Source: Nonomuraea sp. NBC_00507
GTDB taxonomy: Bacteria > Actinomycetota > Actinomycetes > Streptosporangiales > Streptosporangiaceae
Assembly: GCF_036013525.1 (NCBI RefSeq)
Contig: NZ_CP107853.1
Location: 8,432,001 to 8,496,000, forward strand
Direction of reading: 5' to 3'
DNA length: 64,000 bases
Part shown: piece after piece, positions 8,479-18,039 of the stretch
Layout: each line of letters opens with the position of its first letter
Position numbering within the stretch: the first letter of the stretch is position 1
Notes under the pieces: model-generated
Seen by the model: the letters and a program-made list of their open reading frames with translations, nothing else
Told to the model about the DNA's origin: nothing
The model's database searches: none
Program-made: the position numbers and the translations under genes

Positions 8479-9579
8479 GTGAAGATCACAGGGGTTGAGC
8501 TGCGGCGGATCGCGATGCCGCTGGTGGCGCCGTTCCGCACCTCGTTCGGCACCGAGACCGCCCGCGACGTCCTGCTGGTCAGGGTCGTGACACCGGACGC
8601 CGAAGGATGGGCCGAGTGCGTGGCCATGTCCGAGCCGCTCTACTCCCCCGAATACGCCGACGGCGCCGCCGAAGTGATCCGCCGCTTCCTGCTACCCGCC
8701 CTGCCCAAGAACCTGAACGTCCACGACGTCGGCCACACCCTCGAACCGATCAAAGGCCACCGCATGGCCAAGGCCGCACTGGAAACCGCCGTACTGGACG
8801 CCCAGCTGCGGGCGGCGGGCGAGTCGTTCGCCCGGTTCCTCGGCGCGACCCACACCCGGGTGCCGTGCGGGGTGTCGGTCGGCATCATGGACTCCATCCC
8901 GCAACTGCTCGACGCCGTCGCCGGCTACCTGGACGAGGGCTACCTCCGGATCAAGCTGAAAATCGAACCCGGCTGGGACCTCGAACCGGTCCAGGCGGTG
9001 CGCGAGCGGTTCGGCGACGACGTGCTGCTCCAGGTGGACGCCAATGCCGCCTACACGCTGGTCGACGCCCCGCGGCTGGCCCGCCTGGACGCGTTCGACC
9101 TGCTGCTCATCGAGCAACCCCTGGCCAACGACGACCTCATCCAGCACGCCAAACTGGCACAGCATCTCAAGACGCCGATCTGCCTGGACGAGTCCATCGA
9201 ATCGGCCGAACACGCCGCCGCCGCAATCGCCCTCGGCTCCTGCTCCATCATCAACATCAAACCCGGCCGCATCGGCGGCTACCTGGAAGCCCGGCGCATC
9301 CACGACCTGTGCCGGGCCAACGGAATCGCCGTGTGGTGCGGCGGCATGCTCGAAACCGGCCTCGGCCGAGCCGCCAACGTGGCACTGGCCGCACTCCCCG
9401 GCTTCACCCTCCCCGGCGACACCTCGGCATCGCGCCGCTACTACACCACCGACATCACCGAACCGTTCGAGCTCGCGGATGGGCACCTGGACGTGCCCAC
9501 CCGCCCCGGCATCGGCGTCGAGCCGCTCCCGGACGTGCTCGACGAGGTGACCACCTCCACCGAGTGGATCACCCTCTGA
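8479..9579 (+). CDS. Enolase-superfamily racemase/epimerase (OSBS / N-succinylamino-acid racemase / dipeptide epimerase group)
   Basis: A 366-residue muconate-lactonising-enzyme-type barrel. Catalytic elements are complete: the KxK motif in LRIKLKIEPG, Asp in LQVDANAAY, Glu in LLLIEQPL, Asp in CLDESIES and the opposite-face Lys in NIKPGRIGG. These abstract and return an alpha proton of a carboxylate substrate via Mg2+. GTG start at 8479 with GGGGAGAG upstream. Adjacent to a dipeptide importer, an M24 homologue and Lrp, so racemisation of N-acylamino acids or dipeptides is more likely than menaquinone synthesis, but sequence alone does not separate these. Confidence 0.8.
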   Translation: MKITGVELRRIAMPLVAPFRTSFGTETARDVLLVRVVTPDAEGWAECVAMSEPLYSPEYADGAAEVIRRFLLPALPKNLNVHDVGHTLEPIKGHRMAKAALETAVLDAQLRAAGESFARFLGATHTRVPCGVSVGIMDSIPQLLDAVAGYLDEGYLRIKLKIEPGWDLEPVQAVRERFGDDVLLQVDANAAYTLVDAPRLARLDAFDLLLIEQPLANDDLIQHAKLAQHLKTPICLDESIESAEHAAAAIALGSCSIINIKPGRIGGYLEARRIHDLCRANGIAVWCGGMLETGLGRAANVALAALPGFTLPGDTSASRRYYTTDITEPFELADGHLDVPTRPGIGVEPLPDVLDEVTTSTEWITL

Positions 9580-9741
9580 GCTTAGGTGTCGCCAAGTTAG
9601 GTAAACCAGTGAGTACCAGGAGAAAACGCCCAATCGGCGATATTCTGCGCCCGCGGTCGGAACGGACATCCGGAAAAGTGTTATCCGGTCGCCCACGGCC
9701 AGTCTCCTCCGGACGAGAGATCGTCTCGCGAAAGGACTCAC

Positions 9742-11367
9742 ATGGTTCTCCAGACCAGCCGGCGAAACCTGCTCAAGGCGGCGGCGGGTGTGGCAGTGCT
9801 CCCGGCGCTCCCGGCGCTGCCGTCCGCGGCGCGGACCTCGGCGGCGTTCAAGCACCCGGGGCTGCTGCACACCCAGGCCGACTTCGACCGGATCGCGGCC
9901 GCGGTGCAGGCCGGGGCGCAGCCGTACAAGGCGGGGTGGGAGAAGCTGGTCGCCAACGGGCGTTCGGCGAGCACGTGGAAGGCACGACCGCTGGAGACGG
10001 TGGTGCGGGGCGGGACGGGACAGAACTACGTCCAGTTCTACAACGACGTCCACGCCGCCTACCAGAACGCGCTGCGCTGGAAGATCTCCGGGGAGAAGGC
10101 GCACGGCGACGCCGCCCGTGACATCCTGAACGCCTGGTCGGGCACGTTGAAGGCGATCAACGGCAACGCCGACCGGTTCCTGGCGGCGGGCATCTACGGC
10201 TACCAGATCGCCAACGCCGCCGAGCTCATGCGCGGCTACCCGGGCTTCAACGTCGAGCGGTTCCAGAAGATGCTGCTGAACGTCTTCTACCCGGTGAACG
10301 ACCGTTTCCTGCGCGAACACAACGGCGCCTGCATCACCAACTACTGGGCCAACTGGGACCTGTGCACCATGGCCTCGGTCATGGCGATCGGGCTCTTCTG
10401 CGAGGACCAGGCCACGTTCGAGCGGGCCGTCGACTACTTCAAGAACGGCAAGGGCAACGGCTCCATCATGAACGCCATCCCGTTCCTCCACCCGGGCGGT
10501 CTTGCCCAGTGGCAGGAGAGCGGGCGCGACCAGGCACACAGTCTTATGGGCATCGGGCTGATCGGCACCATCGCCGAGATGGCCTGGAACCAGGGCGTCG
10601 ACCTGTACGGCTACGCCGACAACCGGATCATGAAGGCGTCCGAGTACGTCGCCAAGTACAACCTGGGCCAGGACGTGCCGTTCACCACGTACAAGTGGGG
10701 CCACGGCCAGAACTGCGCCCCCCGGGAGCAGACGGTCATCTCGAGCGCGGCGCGCGGCCAGGACCGTCCCGTGTGGGAGCTGATCTACAACCACTACGCC
10801 AACCGGCGCGGGCTGGCGGTGCCGTACACGAAGGCGTACGCCGAGCGGGTGCGGGCCGAGGGCGGGGGCGGCAACTACGGGCCGAACAGCGGCGGCTTCG
10901 ACCAGCTCGGTTTCGGGACCCTGCTGTTCACCCGCGCGGCCGCCGCCTCCGGCGGCTCCGGCGGCCTGCTGCCGACCGGGGCCACCCGCGTGCTCCAGTC
11001 GATCAACGTGCCGAAGGAGGGCATCGCCGCCTCGGGCGCCCTCGGCGTGCTCGGCGAGGCGGCGCCGCTGCGGATCGTGCCGGGGCTGGCCGACGCCAAG
11101 GGTTACTCGTTCATGGACGAGGACGGCCGCTACCTGCGGCACAAGGACTACCGGCTGCGGTTCGACACCGACAACGGCACCGAGTTGTTCGAGCGGGACG
11201 CGACCTTCCTCGCCCGCCCGGGTGGGGCGAGCGGGAGGGTGCGTCTGGAGTCGCTGAACTATCCCGGCCGGTTCATCCGCCACCGTCACCACCAGCTGTG
11301 GCTGGACAAGGCCCAGGACACCTCCGCCTTCCGCGCCGACAGCACCTTCAGACCCGCCTCCTCCTGA
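9742..11367 (+). CDS. Secreted alginate-lyase-family (PL5-like) protein with C-terminal AbfB domain
   Basis: A 541-residue secreted enzyme. A Tat signal (TSRRNLLKAAAG) precedes an alpha-toroid alginate_lyase domain (HPGLLHTQADFDRI; NYWANWDLCTMAS; SGRDQAHSLMGIG), roughly residues 35-395. The C-terminal part, about residues 410-541, resembles the arabinofuranosidase-B carbohydrate-binding domain (LQSINVP, YSFMDEDGRYLRH, NYPGRFIRH). It probably binds an arabinose-containing or uronic polysaccharide and cleaves uronate bonds; the substrate is not proven. Followed after 49 bp by a pectate lyase in the same direction. Confidence 0.82.
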   Translation: MVLQTSRRNLLKAAAGVAVLPALPALPSAARTSAAFKHPGLLHTQADFDRIAAAVQAGAQPYKAGWEKLVANGRSASTWKARPLETVVRGGTGQNYVQFYNDVHAAYQNALRWKISGEKAHGDAARDILNAWSGTLKAINGNADRFLAAGIYGYQIANAAELMRGYPGFNVERFQKMLLNVFYPVNDRFLREHNGACITNYWANWDLCTMASVMAIGLFCEDQATFERAVDYFKNGKGNGSIMNAIPFLHPGGLAQWQESGRDQAHSLMGIGLIGTIAEMAWNQGVDLYGYADNRIMKASEYVAKYNLGQDVPFTTYKWGHGQNCAPREQTVISSAARGQDRPVWELIYNHYANRRGLAVPYTKAYAERVRAEGGGGNYGPNSGGFDQLGFGTLLFTRAAAASGGSGGLLPTGATRVLQSINVPKEGIAASGALGVLGEAAPLRIVPGLADAKGYSFMDEDGRYLRHKDYRLRFDTDNGTELFERDATFLARPGGASGRVRLESLNYPGRFIRHRHHQLWLDKAQDTSAFRADSTFRPASS

Positions 11368-11416
11368 TCGTCGGCGCAGCGCACCCGACGCATCCAACCC
11401 CCTGGAAGGAATCCGT

Positions 11417-12724
11417 TTGCTCCCCACAACCACGAAGATGTCCGCCCTTGCCGGCGGCATCCTCCTGGCGGCCTCCGCGCTGACCGCCGCCACGCCCGCC
11501 GTGGCGTCGGCGACGCCGGGCACGTACCAGCTCGTCAACGCGGGCAGCGGCCTGTGCCTGAGCGTCCCCGCGAACGCGAAGGTCGACGGCGTCCAGCTCA
11601 CCCAGCAGGCGTGCGCGGGCGCGGCGAACCAGGCCTGGACGCTCACGTCCGTGAGCGGCGGCTACCGGCTGAGCGTCGCCCACAGCGGGAAGTGTGCCGG
11701 GGTCAAGGGCGGCAGCACGTCGGCGGGCAAGGCCGTGCAGCAGCAGTCCTGCGCCGCCGGGGCGTTCCAGACCTGGACGTTCAAGGCCGTGGCCGGCGGC
11801 GCGCGGCAGCTCGTCAACGCGGGCAGCGCCAAGTGCCTGAACGTCAAGTCGTCCGCGAAGGCGGCCGGCGCGCTGATTCAGCAGAACTCCTGTGACACGG
11901 TGAGCAGCAAGCGCTGGACCCTGCGCCCCGCGGCCGCCACCCCGGCCCCGAGCGCGGGTCCCACGACGACCCCGACGCCGACCGCGACGGCAAAGCCGAC
12001 CCAGACGGCAACGGCAACCCCGACGGCGCCTTCCTCTGGCGCCTGGCCGACACCGACCGGCAAGGAAGCGGTCACCGCGACCATCACCGTCACGGGCGTC
12101 CACGACGGGGGCCTGAAGCGCTTCTACGGCTCCGGCGCCCTCGGCAGCGGCAGCCAGAGCGAGGGCCAGCCCCCGATGTTCAAGCTGGCCGACGGCGCGA
12201 CCCTGCAGAACGTCATCATCGGCGCCCCGGCCGCCGACGGTGTCCACTGCATGGGCACGTGCACGCTCAAGAACGTCTGGTGGGAGGACGTCGGCGAGGA
12301 CGCCGCCACCTTCAAGGCCACCTCGGCCACCCAGACCATGACCATCGTCGGAGGCGGCGCCCGCGCCGCCTCCGACAAGACGTTCCAGCACAACGGCCCC
12401 GGCACGATGGTCATCAAGAACTTCCGGGCGGAGAACGTCGGCAAGCTCTACCGCTCCTGCGGCAACTGCTCCAAGCAGTACGCGCGGCACGTCGTGATCT
12501 CCAACGTGACGATCACGACGCCCGCCAAGGTGATCGCCGGGATCAACACCAACTACGGCGACACGGCCACGTTCTCCTCGATCATGATCGTCAACGACCC
12601 CAGCAAGAAGGTCGTGATCTGCGCCAAGTTCAAGGGCGTCACAAGCGGCGAACCCACCCAGATCGGCAGCGGCCCGGACACCACCCACTGCCGCTACACC
12701 GCGGTTGACATCACGTACAAGTAG
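11417..12724 (+). CDS. Secreted PL3 pectate lyase with N-terminal ricin-type CBM13
   Basis: A 435-residue secreted protein. Signal peptide, then a ricin-type lectin domain (about residues 35-170; three LVNAGSGLCL / GKCAGVKGG / SAKCLNVK repeats), a Pro/Thr linker (about 172-212) and a PL3 beta-helix (GVHCMGTCTLKNVWWEDVGE, KTFQHNGPGT, GKLYRSCGNCSKQYARH). PL3 enzymes cut polygalacturonate by beta-elimination with Ca2+. TTG start at 11417 with GGAAGGA 6 bp upstream; the ATG at 11438 is the alternative. The neighbouring lyase and shared secretion suggest plant cell-wall degradation. Confidence 0.9.
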   Translation: MLPTTTKMSALAGGILLAASALTAATPAVASATPGTYQLVNAGSGLCLSVPANAKVDGVQLTQQACAGAANQAWTLTSVSGGYRLSVAHSGKCAGVKGGSTSAGKAVQQQSCAAGAFQTWTFKAVAGGARQLVNAGSAKCLNVKSSAKAAGALIQQNSCDTVSSKRWTLRPAAATPAPSAGPTTTPTPTATAKPTQTATATPTAPSSGAWPTPTGKEAVTATITVTGVHDGGLKRFYGSGALGSGSQSEGQPPMFKLADGATLQNVIIGAPAADGVHCMGTCTLKNVWWEDVGEDAATFKATSATQTMTIVGGGARAASDKTFQHNGPGTMVIKNFRAENVGKLYRSCGNCSKQYARHVVISNVTITTPAKVIAGINTNYGDTATFSSIMIVNDPSKKVVICAKFKGVTSGEPTQIGSGPDTTHCRYTAVDITYK

Positions 12725-12733
12725 CGCACTCCT

Positions 12734-12766
12734 GCCGGTGGGGCACTGAATGCATGCCCCACCGGC
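12734..12766. terminator. Bidirectional terminator hairpin
   Basis: Perfect 12-bp stem GCCGGTGGGGCA / TGCCCCACCGGC (12734-12745, 12755-12766) with a 9-base loop, lying between the convergent ends of the pectate lyase and the HTH-NTPase gene. No long T tract, as is usual in actinobacteria. Confidence 0.75.
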
Positions 12767-12802
12767 GCCGCGAGACGCGACCGCGCCGGACGTGCCAGGG
12801 GC

Positions 12803-15361
12803 TCAGAGCTCACATGCGGACCTGATCAGCTCCGAGATCGGCTGGGAGGAACCGGCCGCGACGGAGTCGGCCCCCAGCGCGGCCCGGATCGCGTCGAGCG
12901 TACGCGCGTGACCTGCGGGGTGCATCGGCGGCATCCGGGAGCCCAGCCTGTCGAGGAGCGCCTCGCGGGCGGCGCAGAGCTGCGCGGCCAGCTCGTGCCT
13001 GCCCCGATCGGCGGCGACGCCTGCCAGCCCTTCGAGGCACCAGGACAGATAGATCGGGTTACCGATGGCCTGGAAGACGGCGGCGCTCTCGGCGAACAGG
13101 GCATGCGCCTGCCCGATCCGGCCCAGGGCCAGCTCCGCGTGGCCGAGCTGGTTGGTGCTCATGGCGATGGCCCACTGGTCGGCGAACCTGCGAGCCGTGA
13201 CCAGCGACTCCTCGGCCAGGTCCCGCGCGCGGAGCGGGTCGCCGGTGTTGAGCGCGACGTGGCTCAGGTGGGCGAGCAGCTGAGGGGCGACCCGCTCGTC
13301 GCCGCACGCCCGGTAGAGCGCCAGCGCCTCCTGGTGACAGGCGGTGGCCCGTTCGGGCTCGTCCTGCATCTGCGCGCTGGTACCCAGGATCCGCCACCCT
13401 TCGGCGGTGTTGCGGGTGTCCTTCAAGGTGCCGAGGAGTTCGACCGCTTCCGCGGCCATCGCGTCGGCGCTCTCGTACTTTCCTGCGTGGAGGTTCTGCC
13501 AGGCCAGCGAGAGCAGCGCGTCGCCGAGGTCGCGTGGGCTGAATGCCCGGCGGGCGGCGGCCAGCCCGCGTTCGGCGAGTTCGTAGGCGGGGGCGGAGTC
13601 CCCGCCGAAGAACGTCGCGTAGGACAGGCCGATGAGCGCCCTGACCCGCCCGATGGCGTCCCCGCATCGCTCGGCGAGGGCGGCGGCCTCCTCATGGTCG
13701 CTGATCGCCTCGCTGTACCTGTCCTCCTGGCGCGCCAGCAGGCCACGCGTGTTGAGTGCGGTGACCAGGTCGCGCTCGGTGCCCTCGCGCCTGGCCATGG
13801 CGACGAGCCGGGCGCACCAGCCGCGGGCGGCTTCGAAGGCGGATCGGTCGGTGGCCAGGCGGGCCGCACCGGTCAGTACGGCCAGCTGCACGTCAACGGG
13901 CAAGCGGTCGGCTCCCTCGAGCGCGAGCGCGTCACGTACCCTGCTCAGGCCCTCGCCGATGTCTCCGTGCTCGGACCAGAAGCCCCACAGCGCGGCGCAC
14001 AGGCGCATGGCGACGTCCACGTCCTGGCCGTCGAGCGCCCTGTCCAGCGCGGCTCGCAGATTGTCCTGTTCCTGGGCAAGCACGGGTGAGTCCACGTCCT
14101 CGCGCTCGGCCAGGGCGAGGGCGAGGAAGTATTCGGTGTGCCGCCGGGTCACCTCGGCTCCTGCGGCCGAGTCCCGCAGCCGCGCGAGACCGTACTCGCG
14201 GATGGTCTCGAGCATGCGCACCCTGGGCACGGTCTCGATGAGGCTGGCCTCGGCCAGCTCGTCGAGGTTGCCGAGGAAGGCGGGGTCCGCGCTGACCGTC
14301 TCGGCCGCGGCGAAGGTGGCGCCGCCCGAGAACACGCTCAGCGCCTCGAACAGCGCCTTGGCCGGTTCGGACAGCAGCCGGTAGCTCCAGGCGATGGCGT
14401 CGCTCATGGTCTTCTGCCGGGCGGGAAGGTCGTGCGGCCCTCCCACGAGCAGCGGAAGCCGCTGGTCCAAGCGTTCGAGCAGCGCTTCTGGAGCCAGCAG
14501 GCGCACGCGGGCGGCGGCGAGTTCGATGGCCAGCGGCAAGCCCTCGAGGCGGCGGCAGATCTCCGCGGTCACGGAGTCCTCCGGCAGTTCGGTCCCCGCC
14601 GCGCGGGCACGCTCGACGAACAGCGCTCCGGCGGGCGAGGTGTGTTCGCCTTCCGCGGGCAGTTCCAGCGGCGCGATGCGGTACTCCCGCTCCCCGCGCA
14701 CGCGCAGCGGGATCCGGCTCGTCACCAAGATGGTCACCCGCGGACAGGCGGTCAGCAGATCGAGCAGGCCGGAGCGCGCCGGTGCCACATGTTCGAAGTT
14801 GTCCACCAGCAACAACGCCGACTTCTCCCGCAGCACCGCCGCGAGCCGCTCGCTGACCGGGACGGTGTCCCGCTCGGCGACCCCGAACCGGCGCGCGATG
14901 GCGGCCATCACCAAGTCAGGGTCGGACAGCGGCGCCAGATCGGCGAAGATCACGCCGTCCGGGTAGTCGGACGCCAGCCGCGCGGCCACCTCGAGTGCCA
15001 GGCGGGTCTTGCCCACGCCGCCCGGCCCGGTGAGCGTGAGCAGCCGGGTCTCACCGTGGCGGAGCAGCTCCACCAGGGCCGCCGCCACGCCCGCCCGCCC
15101 GATCAGCGGGGTGAGCGGACGGGGGATCGGCGGCAGGTCCGCCACCTGGCGGGCGGCGGCGACCAGCTGCGCGCGTGGCCCCGGCTCCAGCCGCAGCGCT
15201 TCGGCGAGCAACCGCACGGTGTCCAGCCGCGGCGTCCTGCCGGGATCGCGTTCGAGGTCGCTGACCGCCCTGGCGCTGATCCCCGCCCGTTCGGCCAGCG
15301 CCTCCTGGGTGAGACCCGCGGCCAGCCGCAGGCGTTTGAGCGTCGCGCCGAAGTCCGCCAT
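12803..15361 (-). CDS. HTH-XRE / NTPase / TPR transcriptional regulator (AfsR/LuxR-like)
   Basis: An 852-residue regulator. Order: Xre-type HTH (LRLAAGLTQEALAERAGISARAVSDLERD, residues about 10-60), a STAND/NB-ARC ATPase with Walker A TGPGGVGKTRLA and Walker B ALLLVDNFEHV, then a long TPR region to the C-terminus. Such proteins couple ligand or partner binding to DNA binding. The ATG at 15361 begins at the HTH; no clear ribosome site is visible, and in-frame ATGs at 15406 and 15463 are alternatives. No adjacent operon reveals the target. Confidence 0.8.
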   Translation of the reverse strand: MADFGATLKRLRLAAGLTQEALAERAGISARAVSDLERDPGRTPRLDTVRLLAEALRLEPGPRAQLVAAARQVADLPPIPRPLTPLIGRAGVAAALVELLRHGETRLLTLTGPGGVGKTRLALEVAARLASDYPDGVIFADLAPLSDPDLVMAAIARRFGVAERDTVPVSERLAAVLREKSALLLVDNFEHVAPARSGLLDLLTACPRVTILVTSRIPLRVRGEREYRIAPLELPAEGEHTSPAGALFVERARAAGTELPEDSVTAEICRRLEGLPLAIELAAARVRLLAPEALLERLDQRLPLLVGGPHDLPARQKTMSDAIAWSYRLLSEPAKALFEALSVFSGGATFAAAETVSADPAFLGNLDELAEASLIETVPRVRMLETIREYGLARLRDSAAGAEVTRRHTEYFLALALAEREDVDSPVLAQEQDNLRAALDRALDGQDVDVAMRLCAALWGFWSEHGDIGEGLSRVRDALALEGADRLPVDVQLAVLTGAARLATDRSAFEAARGWCARLVAMARREGTERDLVTALNTRGLLARQEDRYSEAISDHEEAAALAERCGDAIGRVRALIGLSYATFFGGDSAPAYELAERGLAAARRAFSPRDLGDALLSLAWQNLHAGKYESADAMAAEAVELLGTLKDTRNTAEGWRILGTSAQMQDEPERATACHQEALALYRACGDERVAPQLLAHLSHVALNTGDPLRARDLAEESLVTARRFADQWAIAMSTNQLGHAELALGRIGQAHALFAESAAVFQAIGNPIYLSWCLEGLAGVAADRGRHELAAQLCAAREALLDRLGSRMPPMHPAGHARTLDAIRAALGADSVAAGSSQPISELIRSACEL

Positions 15362-15456
15362 GTCATGCGTCCGGTGTTCGGTGAGTCTTCGGTGAGCGCT
15401 CGTCATGGTATGGAGCCACGCGCGGAACCACGCTGGGTGCTGGCGGGAGGATGAGG

Positions 15457-15615
15457 ATGTCACCCGAGGAACTCAAGGCCCGTGGGCGGCGCACTGCTGA
15501 GGAGCTGTTCAACCAGGGGCCTTTCGGACGCACTCATCGATCCCGGCTACACCGAGTTCATCGTGGCTGATCAGGCATTCGTTTCCGGCGTGGCCGCGAT
15601 GACGGACCGCTTGAG
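15457..15615 (+). pseudogene. Remnant of a SnoaL-like polyketide-cyclase/ester-cyclase gene
   Basis: Starting at ATG 15457, one frame reads SPEELKARGRRTAEELFNQG, the usual start of a SnoaL-like protein. The expected continuation, LSDALIDPGYTEFIVA, is found in another frame from about 15518. The original frame stops at 15570. A frameshift plus missing 3' half make this a dead fragment squeezed between the regulator and the DUF6220-like gene. Confidence 0.5.
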
Positions 15616-15632
15616 TAACTGGAGAGAGCATC

Positions 15633-16091
15633 ATGAGATCTGCCTACAGAACACTGGCCTACCTCATAGCGGCCCTGGTGGTCGTCCAGTCGATGTCGGT
15701 CGTCTTCGGCATCGCGGGAGAGAGCCGCTGGATCAGCGAGGGCGGCGTGATGGACAAGGCGGTCGTGGAAGCCCAGGAATTCGTCTTCCCCGAAGTGCTC
15801 GGCTTCCTCATTCACAGCATCAACGGGACGATCCTCATCCCGCTGGCCGCGCTGATCATGCTGATCCTCTCGTTCTTCACCAAGCTCCCGGGAGCGGTGA
15901 AGTGGGCAGGCCTGATCCTGTTGCTGGTCGCGGTGCAGGCCAACCTCGGGTTCTTCAGTCACAGCATGCCGATCTTGGGCGCCCTGCACGGGTTGGTCGC
16001 GCTGCTCCTGCTCGGCGCGGCGGTCTACGCCGGACTCCGGGTCCGCGACACCGCCGCCGCCGGGGAACCGCGCCACGTGACGACGAGCTGA
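15633..16091 (+). CDS. Four-TM membrane protein, DUF6220-like
   Basis: A 152-residue protein with hydrophobic segments near residues 6-28, 55-85, 88-108 and 112-132 and a histidine-containing FLIHSINGTILI. The pattern resembles the DUF6220 family, of unknown function. ATG at 15633 has GGAGAG upstream. Only 7 bp before the multicopper oxidase start, so probably co-transcribed; a haem/copper-related membrane role is possible but not shown. Confidence 0.6.
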   Translation: MRSAYRTLAYLIAALVVVQSMSVVFGIAGESRWISEGGVMDKAVVEAQEFVFPEVLGFLIHSINGTILIPLAALIMLILSFFTKLPGAVKWAGLILLLVAVQANLGFFSHSMPILGALHGLVALLLLGAAVYAGLRVRDTAAAGEPRHVTTS

Positions 16092-16098
16092 AATCCAC

Positions 16099-17523
16099 AT
16101 GTCCGGCCGTGTCATCGCCGTCGCGGCGGCCGCCGTCGTCCTCGGGCCCTTGATCTGGCTCTGGCAGGCCAGCCTGCTGCCTTCGGCATACTCCGTCATG
16201 GACAGGGGCCACGCGGGTCACGGCGGGCCGACTCGCAGCGTCACCTCGCTGATCGCCGACCCGGACCGCCGGGCCGACGTCCTGGTCACGCTGACGGCTC
16301 GCGAGCAACGCTTCCGTCTGCCGTCGGGCCGGCCGGTCGACGGGTACACCCTCAACGGCCGGTCGCCCGGCCCGGTCATCCGCGCCGCCGCCGGGCAATT
16401 GGTCCAGGTGCGGTTGATCAACGAGTCGGTGCCGGACGGCGTCACGCTGCACTGGCACGGGGTCGACGTGCCCAACGCGGCGGACGGTGTCGCCGGCGTC
16501 ACTCAGGACGCCGTCCGTCCCGGCCAGGAGTTCACCTACCGGTTCGTTGCCGGGCGGGCGGGAACCTTCTGGTACCACTCCCACCAGATGTCCCATGAGC
16601 AGGTCCGCCGGGGCCTGCTCGGCGCCCTGGTGGTGAGCGAGCCGCGGCCACCCACCGGCGTGGCCGACGTCGTGGCGCTGACGCACGTGTACGGCGGAGT
16701 CCGCACGCTCAACGGTTACGAGGGCGAGGTCCGCGCCGAGGCGCCTCCCGGTGGACGGACACGGGTACGCGTCATCAACACCGACAACGGCGAGATGCCG
16801 GTGTGGGTGGCCGGTGCACCGTACCGGCTTCTCGGCGTCGACGGCACCGAGCTGAACGGCCCCGCCCAGGTTTGGGACGCCCGGGTGCTCGTCACCGCCG
16901 GCGGCCGCGCCGACCTCGAGGTGGTCATGCCCGAGGACGGCTCGCCGGTCCGGATCGAGATCGGCGGTTCAGCCGCCGTCGTGCTCGGTTCCGGGTCCTC
17001 CACCACCTGGGCGACGCCACCGCCCGCGCAGGCCCTGGATCTGCTCTCGTACGGCAAGCGGACGCCGGTGTCATTCGACCCTGACCGGCCGGACCGCCGG
17101 TTCCCGTACGAGATCGGGCGCCGCCCCGGCTTCCTCGACGGGGTCCCGGGGATGTGGTGGACCATCAACGGCCACCTGTACCCCGACATCCCGGCCTTCA
17201 TCGTCGCCGAGGGCGACGTGGTGCGCATGCGCATCGCCAACCGCAGCGGCGAGGCCCACCCCATGCACCTGCACGGCCATCACGCGCTGGTGCTCAGCCG
17301 CAACGGGGTGCCCGCCACCGGGAGCCCCTGGTGGGTGGACTCGCTCGACGTGGGCGACGGCGACATCTACGAGATCGCCTTCGTCGCCGGTAACCCCGGC
17401 ATCTGGATGGACCACTGCCACCAGCTCGTCCACGCCACCGAGGGGCTCGTCGCGCACCTGATGTATGAGGGGGTTACCACCCCGTTCCACGCCGGGGGTG
17501 AGGCGGGCAACGAGCCGGAGTGA
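16099..17523 (+). CDS. Multicopper oxidase (three-domain laccase-like)
   Basis: A 474-residue secreted or membrane-tethered oxidase with an N-terminal hydrophobic signal/anchor (VIAVAAAAVVLGPLIWLW). All four copper motifs are present: HWHG (near residue 118), YHSH (near 159), HPMHLHGHH (near 388) and HCHQLVHATEGLVAHL (near 439). The last contains the Cys for the T1 site; the axial position is the Leu/Met after it. It oxidises phenolics or metal ions with O2 reduced to water. No copper chaperone is adjacent. Confidence 0.88.
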   Translation: MSGRVIAVAAAAVVLGPLIWLWQASLLPSAYSVMDRGHAGHGGPTRSVTSLIADPDRRADVLVTLTAREQRFRLPSGRPVDGYTLNGRSPGPVIRAAAGQLVQVRLINESVPDGVTLHWHGVDVPNAADGVAGVTQDAVRPGQEFTYRFVAGRAGTFWYHSHQMSHEQVRRGLLGALVVSEPRPPTGVADVVALTHVYGGVRTLNGYEGEVRAEAPPGGRTRVRVINTDNGEMPVWVAGAPYRLLGVDGTELNGPAQVWDARVLVTAGGRADLEVVMPEDGSPVRIEIGGSAAVVLGSGSSTTWATPPPAQALDLLSYGKRTPVSFDPDRPDRRFPYEIGRRPGFLDGVPGMWWTINGHLYPDIPAFIVAEGDVVRMRIANRSGEAHPMHLHGHHALVLSRNGVPATGSPWWVDSLDVGDGDIYEIAFVAGNPGIWMDHCHQLVHATEGLVAHLMYEGVTTPFHAGGEAGNEPE

Positions 17524-17537
17524 GGCGTGACCGATCT

Positions 17538-18032
17538 TCAGGCACGGACCACGACCTGGATCTCAGCGTCGTCCATCAGGTCCAGCAGGACGGAAGGCGG
17601 ACCCTCCACCGGCGTGCCGTTGACCCGTACGTCGCCGGTGAACCGGCCAGGGAGGTGAAGGGTGGCGGTCACGGCGCCCGGCGGCCCTGCCTGCCGCCGG
17701 ACGACGCGCACCTCCAGGGTCTCCGCGCTCGCCCGTACGTCGAGCGTGATGCGGCCGAAGCGCGTCGTCGTCCGCTCGACGTGGATGGCAGAGCCAGGCT
17801 CGAACCATCCGGGTGGCACGCCGGGCAGCAGGCCGAGGCCGTGGCCGCGTTCGAAGACGAGCAGGTGGCGCACGAGACGGACGAATTCGGCGGAGGCCCA
17901 GTCATGCAGCGTCGGGCCGGTGATGCGCATGTCGCCAGGTCTGTGCTGCGCCGGCACATCGGCGATGCGGCGATCGGGCTTTGGGGCATCGGCCAAGGCG
18001 GCTGGGGCGCGCCACTGACCGCCGTCGCCCAG
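17538..18032 (-). pseudogene. 3' remnant of a large glycoside-hydrolase-like gene
   Basis: About 165 codons in one frame, open back to a stop at 18057-18059, with no ATG in front; the only usable start is TTG at 17996. The text (TGPTLHDWASAEFVRLVRHLLVFE, GVPPGWFEPGSAIHVE, then a small beta domain) looks like the C-terminal end of a much longer trehalase/glucoamylase-like enzyme. The catalytic part is absent. It abuts the end of the ArsR gene, so an upstream deletion is likely. Confidence 0.45.
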
Positions 18033-18039
18033 GGGCTTC